This document shows positions 32,047 to 44,225 of a stretch of 64,000 nucleotides of DNA, one piece after another (the first letter of the stretch is position 1; each line of letters opens with the position of its first letter). Where the stretch lies: NCBI GenBank assembly GCA_900095095.1, contig FMBT01000325.1, positions 62,001 through 126,000 of the forward strand, written 5' to 3'. Position numbers and translations under genes: made by a program. The notes under the pieces are model-generated. The model was given only the letters and a program-made list of their open reading frames with translations. It ran no database searches and had not been told where the DNA came from. Source of the stretch: Fragilariopsis cylindrus CCMP1102. Taxonomy: Eukaryota > Bacillariophyta > Bacillariophyceae > Bacillariales > Bacillariaceae.

Positions 32047-33320
32047 ACTTGATTAGTATGATTGTGTGGTAGTGCCAAACTCCAAAAATCGGTATTGACT
32101 CTCTCTCTCTCTCTCTTTCTCTTCTCTAACTTCCTCCGCCACACTGAAAAATTCTCCCTCCGGTATGACGGTCGTTTCAATTCAGTTACGCTTTTAACTA
32201 CGTCCTGTTCAATGACCAATACTCTAATAACATAGTTCTCTTTTCTTCTATTTTTTTACTCTTGTCTTCTTGTTCGACCCTAATAAAAATATAGACGCGA
32301 TGACGCTATCAGCCTATGCCAGTATACCCGATACAGTTTGCTTTTCGAGATGGGATGTGGCTTGTATTTTATATGTCTAGTGGGCTCGCGCAAAATTGGC
32401 TTAAATGGATTTAGCATTATTTTATCGTAAGATTATATATTTATAGCGCTTAACGTACATACTTCGAAGTAATTATGTCTATTTTTATTTTTTTGTGTGA
32501 CCCCAAATCTCAAGTAAGGTTCAATAAATAAAATAGGCTACTTCTTTGTATTCTAAGTCCATCAAATCATTGTTGAGCAAGATGAAAGAGACAACCATTT
32601 TTCTTCCTCTCTTTAAATACAGTACATTGATGTATTCTAGGACCTATTACATTTACTATGGATCATGGTGCGGTGTAGGGGTAGAAGGCTCATTACAATA
32701 CCAACCATACCAACCACAACTAATAATACACTGTGCTGTGTGCGTGCCTGATCAAGAACGACAACAAAAATGGTAACAAAATTACAGGATTTCATGGCAG
32801 TGAATTTGGTTTGCTTTCATTGTGACTTCTAGCAACTTACTTTGGTGGGTTTCTGTGAGTTAGAGGACTGATAAAGTTGTTGTTGTGCTTCCTTTTTAAT
32901 TTAGTTTTTTAAGATGGAATTATTTTATGAGGCAGGCCTGTTTCAATGGAACACAAGAAGAAAGTTGACTGGACAGCTGTGATTCTTATTGGATTGGTGA
33001 TATTATAGTAACAACACTCTCATCAGCAATTAATTTATAGGTACCACATCTTGTGTGATAATGATGACAGGAAGCTACTACTGTAACTGCCTTGCCACAC
33101 ACCATTCTGTTTAAAAAAATTCTTTTTTTAATAGTTTTAGAGGATAGACGTCTGTCTGCCTGTCTCTCATGACGCTACAACCAATCAACTGTGTAGCGCG
33201 CACTAGCTACTTTTAGTGTAAGTAAAAAGCATGATTGATGGAAATTTCAGCACTTTTATTATTACGACGACACACAGAAACATAGAAAGCAGTGTAGTAA
33301 TTATACATACTTAAGACAAA
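32047..33320. other. Divergent intergenic region, 1.27 kb
   Basis: Lies between the starts of a minus-strand and a plus-strand gene. It has a CT run at 32100-32113 and is otherwise AT-rich without credible frames. Both promoters lie here; no core element can be assigned with confidence. Confidence 0.4.
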
Positions 33321-35358
33321 ATGGGAAAACAAAGCAAGTCATCACCAACGAAAAAGAAGATCCCAAATAGCGACGACGACGGCGTTGACGATAACGTTGT
33401 CGTCGGTGATGACGATGATGGCAATGACAGCGTCGTTCCCATGGAAATGTCTGATGATGAATATCAAGATCTAGTCTCTCAAGTAAAAGAATTGACATTG
33501 GAAGAAGCTCAAGAGGAATGGATGGAGAGCTGTCGGTATGGTGATGTTGATGTTGTGCGGGCATTGGCCGAGAATTTTACAATAGCACCGTTAATAGAAT
33601 ATGCCCATCCTGACTCGGGAAATACGGGATTACATCTGGCGAGTGCCAATGGTCACACCAATATTATTAAGCTGCTAGTACGAATACATCGACACAGTTT
33701 TACCAGTAATTCATCCGGTAATACACCGTTACATTGGGCGGCTGCTAACGGTCAAGTGTCTGTGGTCGAATTTTGGACCAGTCAATCAATTGTTGAAGTC
33801 GACGTTCTGAAGAAAAATAATTTCGGCCGATCGGCTTTGACGGAAGGATTTTCTTCCGAAAAGGAAGGTGTGGTAAAGGCTATCTTGGAACACGATTCAG
33901 CGACGGAAGAAAAACTTCTATCAACGTCGGGAGCAAAGAACCCTAATCAGCAAATGGAAGACGGTGAAGAGGAGGAACTGGAACAACACGTTCACTATTT
34001 CTTCGACAAAGAACAACCATTGAAGATACGAGAATTGGCGATGAAGAATGCAGACAATCCATTTGCAGATACAGACCGACCAGATCAAGACACAACCGGT
34101 TTATCCATATGGTCAGCCTCTTTAGTTATGGCACGATGGATGAAAGATAAGGCGAAGAACGATTTCTGGAAGGATTCTAGCGTTTTGGAATTGGGAAGTG
34201 GATGTGGGTAAGTTTCATTTAATCTGTCTCTCAGGCGATTTGTCGTTTCGTATTATTGAGTATAAGTACAGCTTGTATGAATTGAGATAAAGAGCAATGA
34301 TGACTTTTTACCAGCTACACTGAATGGGGCTTAGTCTCTCCGTACACTGTTGAGATATGTACTTTCTTGTCAATCTACGTATTGCAGAACATGAGCTCTT
34401 TATTCTTCATATTTGTATATTGTATCAATTGAAATCAATCAGTCCTTCTTTCCTTCTTTTGTACTGCTTTGCCTTTCGTTGTTCGATCTAAGTTTACCTG
34501 TATGAAAATGATATATAATAAGAGCAATGATGACTTTTTACCAGCTACACTGAATGGGGCTTAGTCTCTCCGTACACTGTTGAGATATGTACTTTCTTGT
34601 CAATCTACGTATTGCAGAACATGAGCTCTTTATTATATTCAATCTTCATATTTGTTCATTGTATCATCGAAATTGAAATCAATCCTTCCTTCAGTTTTGT
34701 TTGTTTTTTCGTACCATGCCATGCGGAACTATTTTGTATAATTAAATATTCGTCTTTCTCACACGCTGTATTATTTTTTTGTCATATTTACTTGCTTAAT
34801 TTCTAATTTATATACTCTATATTCATCATTCGAATTATTCGCAACTACAAATATAGTGTACCGGGTCTTATGGTAGCAACATCGTCGCAATCTTCGCTAC
34901 CACGGAAAATGTACTTGACAGATCTAAATCCACAAACGGTAGAGAATTTACAACATAATATCGAATTGAACGAAGTTAATGACTTCGTCCTTTCAAGCTG
35001 TATGGACTGGGACGACCAATCCACGTGGCCCGAAGAAAAAGTGGACTACGTTATCGGATCCGATCTAATATACATTAAGACGTTGGTGCCTCTATTAATG
35101 TCTGTTATTTTCGGAACCGTCAAGCCAGGAGGAAAATTCCTGTACGTATGTCCAGACAAAGGACGGGACGGACTCGATGCTTTTGTGGAAGCTATGAAAA
35201 GTCAATGTCCGGGTTGGTCTGAACAAGTCGCATCGCAAGACTACCATGCCAATCCTTTGACCAATGACGACGACGAGGAATGTTTTTTGCACTTCCAAGA
35301 ATTATCGTCTTTGACTTATATGCTCTACGAATTTCCTATTCCAGACTCAGTGTTATAA
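33321..35358 (+). CDS. Ankyrin-repeat plus METTL21-type protein methyltransferase fusion, two exons
   Basis: Exon 1 is 33321-34207, the intron 34208-34856 (GTAAGT to TAG, 649 nt) and exon 2 34857-35358. Frame is kept through a Gly codon inside the SAM-binding loop. An acidic N-terminus leads to ankyrin repeats (WMESCRYGDVDVVRALAEN, NTGLHLASANGHTNIIKLL, NTPLHWAAANGQVSVVEF, FGRSALTEGFSSEKEGVVKA). The methyltransferase follows: TTGLSIWSASLVMARWM, SSVLELGSGCG (motif I), YLTDLNPQTVENLQHNIELN (post I) and DYVIGSDLIYIKTLVPLL (motif II/post II). This is the Methyltransf_16 class that methylates lysine side chains of proteins such as chaperones and elongation factors. The substrate is unknown; the ankyrin part probably selects it. 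The intron carries a recent tandem duplication. Confidence 0.9.
34290..34634. repeat. Recent direct duplication inside the methyltransferase intron
   Basis: A 115-bp block at 34290-34404 recurs without difference at 34520-34634, a 230-bp period. Beyond it the two copies remain similar but diverged (TTCATATTTGT and TTGAAATCAATC in both). The duplication makes this intron two to seven times the length of the others in the window. Confidence 0.95.
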
Positions 35359-35550
35359 CTTTAGATCAATTTTTTTAATATAATTATTAATCGTAGTAGC
35401 TAGTTATAATCATAATAACACTATTATTTTCGTAATCAAGCTCATTATAATAAGGATATCGATTAGACATATGTATTTTGTGTTTCTTGAAACTTTCTAA
35501 GTTACTCTCTAAATTTATTGTGAAGACAGGTCTACATAAAATATATAGTT

Positions 35551-36855
35551 CTATTTGAAAATTGCTCGAGCCATATCAAATTCACCTTGTTTTTCCTTTT
35601 GATTTCTTTGTTCCTCCTTATACGCTTTATCACGTTGGAAATCTGCCTGTCTACTAGCATGTTCAGGTCCAAAGCCTGCAGCTGCCATGTTGATATCTTT
35701 TTGAGATTCCTTTTGACTTCTTTGTTCCTCCTTATACGCTTTATCACGTTGGAAATCACTGGTCCGGCTAGCTTGTTCAACTCCAAAGCCTGCAGCTGCC
35801 ATGTTGATATCTTTTTGTGATTCCTTTTGACTTCTTTGTTCCTCCTTATACGCTTTATCACGTTGGAAATCACTGTTCCGGCTAGCTTGTTCAACTCCAA
35901 AGCCTGCAGCTGCCATGTTGACATCTTTTTGAGATTCTTTTTGATTTTTTTGTTCCTCCTTATACGCTTTATCACGTTGGAAATCACTGTTCCGGCTAGC
36001 TTGTTCAACTCCAAAACCTGATTGTGCCATGTTGATATCCTTTTGAGATTCCTTTTGATTTCTTTGTTCCTCCTTATACGCTTTATCACGTTGGAAATCA
36101 CTGTTCCGGCTAGCTTGTTCAACTCCAAAACCTGATTTTGCCATGTTGATATCCTTTTGTTTATCTTTCTCTGATCTCTGTGTTTCCTTCCAAGCTTTGT
36201 CGCGTTGGAAATCAGCATTCCGCGAAGCTTGTTCAACTCCAAAACCTGATTTGGCCATGTTGATATCCTTTTGTTTATCCTTCTCTGATTTCTGTGTTTC
36301 CTTATACGCTTTATCGCGTTGGAAATCTGCCTGTCTACTAGCTTGTTCAACTCCGAAACCTGATTTTGCCATGTTGATATCCTTTTGTTTATCCTTCTCT
36401 GATTTCTGTGCTTCCTTATACGCTTTATCACGTTGAAAATCAGCATTCCGCGAGGCTTGTTCTACAGTTAATCCTGCCGCTGCCATGTTGATATGTTTCG
36501 CATCCTCCTTCATTTTACGTGCCTCATCCTTTCGGACCCTGTTTTGAGCGTTTACAGCTTTCGCATTCTCTTCTGAAAGAGTCGACACGCCCGCAGAATG
36601 GTAAGAATACAACTTCGCCTTTGCCTCACGTTCTTTTTCTCTTCTTTTCTTTTCTTCATTTTTCTGTCTCATTTGAAAATCAAATGGTGAACAACCTTGG
36701 AATGCATTGGCTTCATAAGATTTAGGTTTCCATTTATGAATGTTGTCTTCTGGTGCTTTGAAATCATATTTTGGATCGTTGTGTGGATCGTTCGATGTCA
36801 CCTCAAGCTTCTGCATGGCCTCCTCACCGACGCTTTCGGACTCTGACTCTGACAT
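35551..36855 (-). CDS. Protein of eight tandem 38-residue charged repeats
   Basis: The ATG at 36855 gives 434 residues; the frame runs upstream only to a TTG. The N-terminal 140 residues are acidic then basic (MSESESESVGEEAMQ, KPKSYEANAFQGCSPFDFQM, KKRREKEREAKAKLYSYHSAG). The rest is eight nearly identical 38-residue (114-bp) units of consensus INMAKSGFGVEQASR, then DFQRDKAYKE, then QKxSQKD-type charged spacing, ending FDMARAIFK. Each unit has a small Gly-turn segment followed by about 25 residues of strongly helical, charge-alternating sequence. No signal peptide is seen. The high identity between units means recent expansion or homogenisation. I recognise no family. A structural, cytoskeletal or stress-protective role is possible, but nothing in the sequence fixes it. 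Confidence 0.85.
   Translation of the reverse strand: MSESESESVGEEAMQKLEVTSNDPHNDPKYDFKAPEDNIHKWKPKSYEANAFQGCSPFDFQMRQKNEEKKRREKEREAKAKLYSYHSAGVSTLSEENAKAVNAQNRVRKDEARKMKEDAKHINMAAAGLTVEQASRNADFQRDKAYKEAQKSEKDKQKDINMAKSGFGVEQASRQADFQRDKAYKETQKSEKDKQKDINMAKSGFGVEQASRNADFQRDKAWKETQRSEKDKQKDINMAKSGFGVEQASRNSDFQRDKAYKEEQRNQKESQKDINMAQSGFGVEQASRNSDFQRDKAYKEEQKNQKESQKDVNMAAAGFGVEQASRNSDFQRDKAYKEEQRSQKESQKDINMAAAGFGVEQASRTSDFQRDKAYKEEQRSQKESQKDINMAAAGFGPEHASRQADFQRDKAYKEEQRNQKEKQGEFDMARAIFK
35600..36500 (-). repeat. 114-bp tandem repeat array, eight units
   Basis: DNA basis of the 38-residue protein repeats. Units begin in turn with the CGCTTTATCACGTTGGAAAT block on the plus strand. Because 114 is divisible by three, other frames stay open across the array and mimic genes. 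Confidence 0.9.
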
Positions 36856-37139
36856 ATCGTTTTTATTTTCGAATTTTAATATTGACAGCGAAACGATTAT
36901 TAGAAATGAGTTCAAACAAGTAACTGGTAAGTTAGGTTGATGAGTATGAGTATGTGTATGTAGTAATATGACTATGACACAATCGGAATGATGTAAGATT
37001 CACTAGTAAGATCAAAAACATGAATCACTACAATTTAATAAGTCGTACTTCAAGGATTACCAGGTGCAAAAAGAGTGTTTTAGCTTCAATTTGGGGAGTT
37101 GGGTCACGCAGCGAGTCATAAGCTGCTTTCGCTCTTGAA
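36856..37139. other. Divergent promoter region, about 280 nt
   Basis: Short spacer between the start of the repeat-protein gene (minus) and the PDZ gene (plus). Both promoters must lie in it. The segment 37085-37135 has GGGAGTTGGGTCACGCAGCG and is less AT-rich than its surroundings. Confidence 0.4.
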
Positions 37140-37724
37140 ATGCCTCACACAAATCTCGAAATCAATTTCTTAAAAAACGCCCTGTACAGTATTTTCGATT
37201 TTCACAATAGTAGCCATTCCATTGACATTGACATTGACATTGGTGACATTGATATTGAGGATCGTACCGGTACAGAAAACAACATCATGAGTTTTGATTT
37301 TTTCACACGGAAACATCGTGATCTGAATAAACCAAAACCTGAATTTCGAAAGAATGATTTACGACATGCAACAATTAAAAAATCGTCAGTTGATATGCCA
37401 AATGGTCTTGTTATTGAAATGCGTCAACGACCAATGACAGGGGCCGATGAGGGATCGACAAAGAAAGAATTTTATGTAAAGGAAGTTGTCGAGGGTGGAT
37501 TATTTCAAAAAATACATGGTGATCGTATCCGTGCTGGAGATCGGATTGTAAAAATTAATGAAAAAGAAGTAACGTTAGAAAATTTTGCAAGCTTGTGGGA
37601 TATGAATGATTATTTAAAAAAGGAATTGAAGATTACCATTCATGTTGAACGAGGTGGTCTACATTTAGAACAAAAGAAGATATGGGATTCGGCTGAATAT
37701 GTCTCAAATGATAAGAAAAAATAG
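37140..37724 (+). CDS. Small PDZ-like domain protein
   Basis: A single-exon protein of 194 residues from the ATG at 37140. A second ATG at 37287 (MSFDFFTRKH) would remove 49 residues encoded partly by an ATTGAC microsatellite and may be the true start. Residues about 90-175 have the PDZ fold order: GLVIEMRQRP, then EFYVKEVVEGGLFQKIHG, GDRIRAGDRIVKINEKEVTLENF, a helix (ASLWDMNDYLKKE) and LKITIHVERGG. PDZ domains bind C-terminal peptides. No catalytic or membrane part is visible, so it is probably an adaptor. The C-terminus is basic (SNDKKK). Confidence 0.75.
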   Translation: MPHTNLEINFLKNALYSIFDFHNSSHSIDIDIDIGDIDIEDRTGTENNIMSFDFFTRKHRDLNKPKPEFRKNDLRHATIKKSSVDMPNGLVIEMRQRPMTGADEGSTKKEFYVKEVVEGGLFQKIHGDRIRAGDRIVKINEKEVTLENFASLWDMNDYLKKELKITIHVERGGLHLEQKKIWDSAEYVSNDKKK

Positions 37725-38616
37725 TTATGAAGCATACAGCATAATATGTATGTAATGTGTAATGTGTATATTAAATATTCCTGTGAAAGAAAGAAAGAAA
37801 GAAAGAAGAAGAAATCAGGTCGTGGCAGCAGTCAGTACTTTCAAAGCGGACATTAAGCTATATATATAATGATGGGAATATAGTAGGAAGAAATATCAAC
37901 GATAAAATAGATTTTTGACGGACTATTCGACAGGTAGAAGACCTGATGCGTTCAAAATACAGTAGTTGAGGTGAGGGGCCGTATCTTGTTGTATTCGTAT
38001 GGCCATGTTCAGATAATGAAAAGCTGAAGAACGAACTTGTTGTTTCCTCTTTACTGTAGAAAAACGCATAAAGCTTAAAATGTAAGATTTAAAAAAGCAT
38101 AGTTAGACCGCCACTGCTTTGAAGTATCTGTATCACAGTATAACTTACCACCATAAATCCAACAAAAATAATTGTGAAGTAGTCTACATTTTATTATATG
38201 AGTTATTCTAGCTACTGTAGTATTATAGCAGCTTCCTTAGTCAAATTCCGCGTAGTGTATTTCAGAGATAAGGTTGAATGAATGAAAAAATAAATAGTAC
38301 AAAATATATATACTCAGTAGATTCAATAAGTACGTACAGTACAACATAATTTAACTTTTTTAATATAAACTTTCTTAGATAACCATTTATGTTAAGATCG
38401 TTTCGAAGTAGTGCTCCAAGCAGCTGCTAACAACAACGATCCTTCCCATCGGCATCCATTCGTTTATCTATCCATCAATACTGAATCGATCAATCATTCA
38501 ATCATCATCGATCAGCACCGTGTAATATATATATTATATATATATATATAATTTTTATCTATTTTCTTCTTTTTCTTCCTTTATCTAATTCACATCTTAC
38601 ATCGTTCGATATTTTT
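37725..38616. other. Convergent intergenic region, 890 nt
   Basis: Contains a GAAA microsatellite (37787-37806) and TA runs (38525-38551), and is otherwise AT-rich. It holds the 3' ends of the PDZ and LRR genes. No gene seen. Confidence 0.4.
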
Positions 38617-40360
38617 TTAAACTCTTCCTCCTCTCAAATTTAGTTTCCTTCTCTTCCGAGTTTCCCTACTTGTACTAACACCAGTGAAACATTCATCTAG
38701 ATCACAACAGGTACAACAAGGACAAAAGAAATTTTCGTCATAACAATCAGCTCCGACCTTTTTTAATATTTGAGTTGGGAATTCAGTATTTGCACAGATC
38801 GATGCGTGCATAAATCCTGTGAAGGAGTTTGATTCCAATTCGAGGGTTTCCAATTTCTTCATTAACCCTAGCTCCGTCGGGATGGTTCCAGTGAGATGAT
38901 TAAATTGCAACCACATTTGTTTCATCATAGTTAGATTTCCAAACTCAACCGGTATCTGTCCAGTCAAGTTACTGTATGTAATAGAAAGTGACTCCAGCGT
39001 TGTCATATTTCCCATCCATGAAAACAATGGCCCAGTAAGTTTAGGGTTGGCATCCATCCACAGTTCTCTAATGGCCGGCATTCCTTCTAACGGTGACAGG
39101 TCTCCAACTAAATAATTATCACTCATGTATAAAAATTCTAAATTCGGTAATTCTGATAATACACTTGGTATACTCGTATTGAATGTATTCCCATCAACGT
39201 TAAGAAAATTCAATTGACTTAACAAAGCAAAGTTATCATCGTTGAATCCACCGGTATAGAATGCATCCGCGATATTAAAATTGACAAGATTTTCTGGTAG
39301 CAATGGAATGTCGCCACTGAATCCGGTTCCTTCTACCAATATTGTGGCTGTAATGTAATGGAAAGTTGAAGAAGGAATAAATAATAGATAGAAACAACAA
39401 AAACAGATAGAAATTAATAAGTCAGCACTTCCCTCAATATTGTTCTCTTGTATTGGATACATTATAATAGTATGCATATGCATATGCATATACATCATTC
39501 AATGAATTGAAGATACATTTTTATGCTGCTTTCACTATTACTGTTTGATTTTTTTTAAAGTACTTACTCATGTTAGAACCAAGATCTGACATCCAAGAAC
39601 TATCACCTCCATTAGAAAGAAATTCATTGTCAAACAGATCTAATCGTTCGAGATTACCTGTCCCCGGTGTACTGTATTGTCCATCTGATGATGCAAGTAA
39701 AACAATTTCTTCAGGAAAGATTCCGGATAGAATATTATCAAACAAATCTATGGAGATTACTCGTCCTTCATCGTCACAAACAATACCGTGCCATCCCACA
39801 CTATATGTAGTAGTTGTTGATAAAGTTGTTGCAATAGTTTCTGACGTAGCATTCTCATCCGGATCGATGGTGGAGGGTGTTGTTATGTCTACTATTGTTG
39901 TTTTTGTACCACATGGATCGATCGTTGTTTCGTCTATCCAATTATTTGCAATCAGCCATTCAGGCATAGCGATGTTCTCAAATCTAACATCAGCGTATGT
40001 AATTTCATTTGGGACACCATTGGTTGCGTGGTAGATACAATATAATGCATAATATTGAACAAGTTTTGAATCTAAAAAAGTATCAACTCCTGCTTGTTCT
40101 GACAAATGCAGTAATGCTTTTGATTGGTACGTATCGTCGAATCCTATACTTAATGCATCCACGTTCAAACCCTTAGTGACGGTAATTACACGATTCCGTA
40201 ACGTTTCGAAATCTGCTGTTTGTGCCCGTACCATCCCAACGCTTACCACTGAAACCGCCATTGCGACCAATAAAACATTATTTCTTATCGCTTTTCTTGT
40301 ATTAAAGATGATCATTGCGGGCAGCGACGACAATATTGTCAACGAAAACCGCGACGACAT
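38617..40360 (-). CDS. Secreted or membrane-anchored leucine-rich repeat protein, two exons
   Basis: Exon 1 is 40360-39568 and exon 2 39347-38617; the intron (GTAAGT to CAG, 220 nt) is spliced in frame through a Thr codon. The first ATG in good context (40360) gives a leader with a hydrophobic segment (NNVLLVAMAVSVVSVGMVRAQ). A Cys-poor N-terminal cap follows with SVGWHGIVCDDEGRVISIDL, the usual entry to a plant-type LRR domain. Repeats then follow LxGxIPxxxGxLxxLxxLxLxxN: GFSGDIPLLPENLVNF, NLTGQIPVEFGNLTMMKQ, HLTGTIPTELGLMKKLE. The tail is Cys-rich (CPCCTCCDLDEC) and ends with a basic segment. Such LRR proteins are numerous in diatoms and are thought to act in adhesion or recognition at the surface. 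Confidence 0.88.
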
Positions 40361-42263
40361 TGTTGCTACAATTTTCAATACAATTTGTTGTTGTGTTGCT
40401 GAGCTACAAGCAATTATAGTGTGATATGATATACATACTGTATATAGATGAATGAGGATGTGGAGTTGTAAATCAAAAACCGACGTGTATGCGGAATGGA
40501 GGAGGATGTCGCTCACCGCGGAAAGTCTATTCGCTTTGAGTCTTTTACATTTACGTGTTTTCGGAGCTATTTTTTATTTTTAAGTCACACATGCAACAAT
40601 GCCATCGCTATTGCAGACTTCTACCGTATTGTGGATAGTGAAGTTTTTTAGAAGTGGCTGGTCGTGAAGCAAAAATATAAAATATGCTCAACGGAAAACA
40701 GCTAAGTCTTGGATGTTTTCAACGCACAGGGGCACCTCATTTTGTCCGGATTGGACAACACAATAATATTTATCCATCACAACAAAAATTAACAAAAATA
40801 ATAATAAACAATATAAAGTTTCCCCTCCGACCCTTCATTGAAGGCTTGCAGATACTAATATTGTGTAACAACAATAGAATTATAAACTGATCTATTGATA
40901 ACATCAAAGAAAAATCATGTTGGCTTGTTGATATGATGTGTTGGTCGCCATTCAAATAAGAAGAGTGGTTGCACACAATTTCATATATAGGATATATTAT
41001 ATATATACATGTATGTGTTTGATACTCCTTATTATTTGGACTAGCTATCTATGTTATATAACACTGGAGATTGAGAACTGGAGATATACTTTGTGGTTGT
41101 ATTTATATAAATCCTGTAGATAGGTAGGAAACTAAAGTGGTACAGAAAGGGAGTAGAAAGAGAAACTATGCAACTATCATTGTACTGTGCAACATTTGCA
41201 TCATCCTCTTGTTTTGGTTGGCATGAAAATGGAGGAGATTTAAGAAGAAAGCAATAGACTTAAAACAGAGACAAAAGCTTTGAAATGCTACCAAAGAATC
41301 TGATGAGACAGAGGAAGAATTAAGAACCTACGGAAGAATAATGGAAGTTGACCCTGTGTTCTCTAGTAAATCCAAGGAAGATTCTCAAGTTAAATTGTAT
41401 ATATAGTACTGTGGTATGCAGTAGTAGCATCTTCCATGTATGTGCATATCAAAAGGCATAGGACCTAGTATATAATCTGGTGCCTCATGAGAATTTGTAC
41501 CTCATTTTGCCGGATTGGACAAGACACAATCAGCATATATATTATATCACAACAAAAATTAAACAAAAAATAGGCAACAATATATTTGCAGCACAAATAA
41601 CACAGAGATAAACAACAGTACGAATACAACAAATAGCAATGCAAGTACTATATTGGAAATTTGAAATTATATACTGGGAATAGATACGGCGTGCATTATT
41701 CTATCTCTGTTTCGTTTCACAAACAATCGTGAAACAGGATTCTAATAGTCTTACTCTTCAGACTGTAAGATTCTATTAAGACGGTAAGGGTTGCTACTCA
41801 CTTCCCTTCAAAGACTGCTGCGGTTGTTCTACCAGGCAACTCACTCTTCTTGAATACAATCCTCTACTGATAAAGCGGGTAAACTTTTTGTAGATATCTC
41901 ATCTCTATTGATACTGCTATCGCAATACAACGGTTGTTCAAACGCAAAAGGTTGTTATTAACACACTTGTTTAATTAGTCTATGGTTATTACAATTCATT
42001 AACAATAAAAGATAGAGATAGGTTGTTTCTCGTAATCGGGTCTTTTTGTTGTATGCGATAAACAGTAACTTTGTTCACAACGGTATTTGTAACATCACTT
42101 CGCCTAATACATGTATATTAGCGGTTTGCGGCGGACACTTCTCTTATTCGTGTTTCGACTTCAACTGGTTGTAAGGAACTCACAACATTTACTTTTACAG
42201 GCATCGAGGGGTCTATGTATCATAGACATCGAGGGGCTATGTATAATTTAACAATTTTGTTTA
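40361..42263. other. Repeat-bearing intergenic region, 1.9 kb
   Basis: Holds the LRR promoter, the first copy of a dispersed direct repeat (40834-40973) and two diverged copies of another block (near 40733-40800 and 41500-41570, sharing ACCTCATTTTG, CCGGATTGGACAA and ATCACAACAAAAATTAA). A small dyad GTTTCAC/GTGAAAC lies at 41714-41735. No credible gene. Confidence 0.5.
40834..40973 (+). repeat. Dispersed direct repeat, copy 1
   Basis: A 140-bp block starting TTCATTGAAGGCTTGCAGA, with only about four differences from 46989-47128 in the same orientation, 6.15 kb away. Confidence 0.95.
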
Positions 42264-44194
42264 TCATTTTTTTACCACGCCAATATAATGGACATCACTT
42301 CGTTCTTTACCTGTATATTGGATTCCACCTGGAATTGGGTTGAGTGGTGCAGTATCGATTTCATTTGTAGTACGGATGACATCTACTAGTTTTCCAGATC
42401 CACCATTCTCTGTAATTTCAATAATTCCAATACCTGGACAACTACCCTGAGCAGAATGTGCAACAGAAACAGGAGCTGGACCACGTAAAGCAATCATAAT
42501 ATATTTACCATCAGGAGTGATAGTTCCTAAATCTGGTGTTGGATCGTTTTTTGGAAGATTTGGATCGTCTACAACAGATTTCGATGAACATGCAGCATCA
42601 ACGCCAGTGCCAGTTCCTGTTGTCAAATCGTAAGTAGACCGATCATTGTTGCGAGAGTTGAAAACTTCCATGACATTTTGAATCCGATCAACAACATGAA
42701 TAAATTCCTCATTTTGAGTCATAATTAACCCGTGAGAATCGCGGCGTGTTGTCGCACCAGGAAGTTGTCCAGAATCATTACTCGTTCCTATTTCACCATC
42801 TAAATTACCATTTGTATTTGTATTGGTTTGATCTTTGAATACAATTGTCGGTTTTGGTTCGTTTGGTAAATTACTACTGCTAGAATTGTAACCACCAGTA
42901 CCAAATGAATAAACTGTGAAGGTAGATTGATCGAATCCTGTTGATGATGCGGCAACGCCAGCATTTATATACAATTGGTTACCACCTTGGATACCACCAC
43001 AACCTGCACCATTCACAGTTTGTTGGTCATATTCACCAACGATACTCATAGGTGTTGCTGTGAAATCTAAAACAAACAGTCCACCAGCCCCTAACGTTAT
43101 ATATAAATTATTTTCGATGCTCGGTAAAGGACAGATTGGCACGTTATTTGTACGTCCTGTTGTTAGAGCAGAAGAACTGCATCCGTCTTCTTTACAATAC
43201 TCGTTGGGTGTGAGATCATTTAGATCAGCCTTCGCATAATCTCCAATGATACCACCGAGTAGTGGTCGACCATAGGCGTTCTTGCCAAGAAAATACGTCG
43301 CACCTTCCTCTACCATCATATCCTTACCTAAACCTATCGTTGCACTTCGGTCAAATACAGCTGATATAATATTGCCATCGTTGTCTCTTTCAATATTAAT
43401 CCTTTCGATCGCTTTTCCTTGTAAGTTATCGATTAAGATGTATTTTCCATCTTCCGACCATGTACTCATATGAATAGATCGTCCAATTGTCGATGTTGCT
43501 GTTTTGAATCTAGTTGCACGAAATAATGCAATCGCCTCTTTTGTGTCTGTATCAATAATACCTATTCATTTTAGGAACACATTTGACATTATAAAGAGAA
43601 GAGAGGGCAATATCAGAAAAGAAATGAGATGAAGTGAAGTGAAAAGCGTGCAACGTTATGATCATGATGTGAGCTGTGATACATCATCCACTCACCAATA
43701 TATGCACCACCGGGTGCAAAAAAATTAGCATTGATGTATCTATTGGTAGATTCATCAACAAACACTCCATGCAAACGTCCGAATCCATCTAAATCGTCTA
43801 ATTTCAATCCAGTCTTGAACCCAGTTGTTCCATCTAGCTGTTCAAGATTACGAGGGAAGACATCAAGGACGTTACAGGGACCAATTGCCGTTCCAGGAAG
43901 ACACGATAAAGGTCTAATATCATTGGCAGACGACGACGGCGACGACGATAACAATTTATGGATATCAGTCGAATCATAAATCCACATAAAACTTCCTTTC
44001 ATACCCAACGAAGTTTGATTGGGAACCGAATTAGATTGATCTGATGCCCATACCTCATACCGAATGCTATCATCTTTATCACTTTTTCTTTTTTTCTTCT
44101 TGCTTCCTTTCATTGCATTACTGTTTTTGCCCTTCAGCATTCGTCTAGATTTACTAACAATAGTATTAGCAGCGTGATCCTTTTCATTGATAGA

Positions 44195-44225
<31 letters not shown>

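Noticed and set aside
35532-36446. A second 304-codon open frame on the same strand as the repeat protein
   Set aside because: It exists because the 114-bp repeat is a multiple of three. Its translation is an artefact of the real frame and has no proper start or independent conservation.
41714-41735. GTTTCAC/GTGAAAC dyad as a possible tRNA, snoRNA or operator
   Set aside because: A 7-bp stem with no cloverleaf, box motifs or adjacent gene; could be chance in AT-rich DNA.
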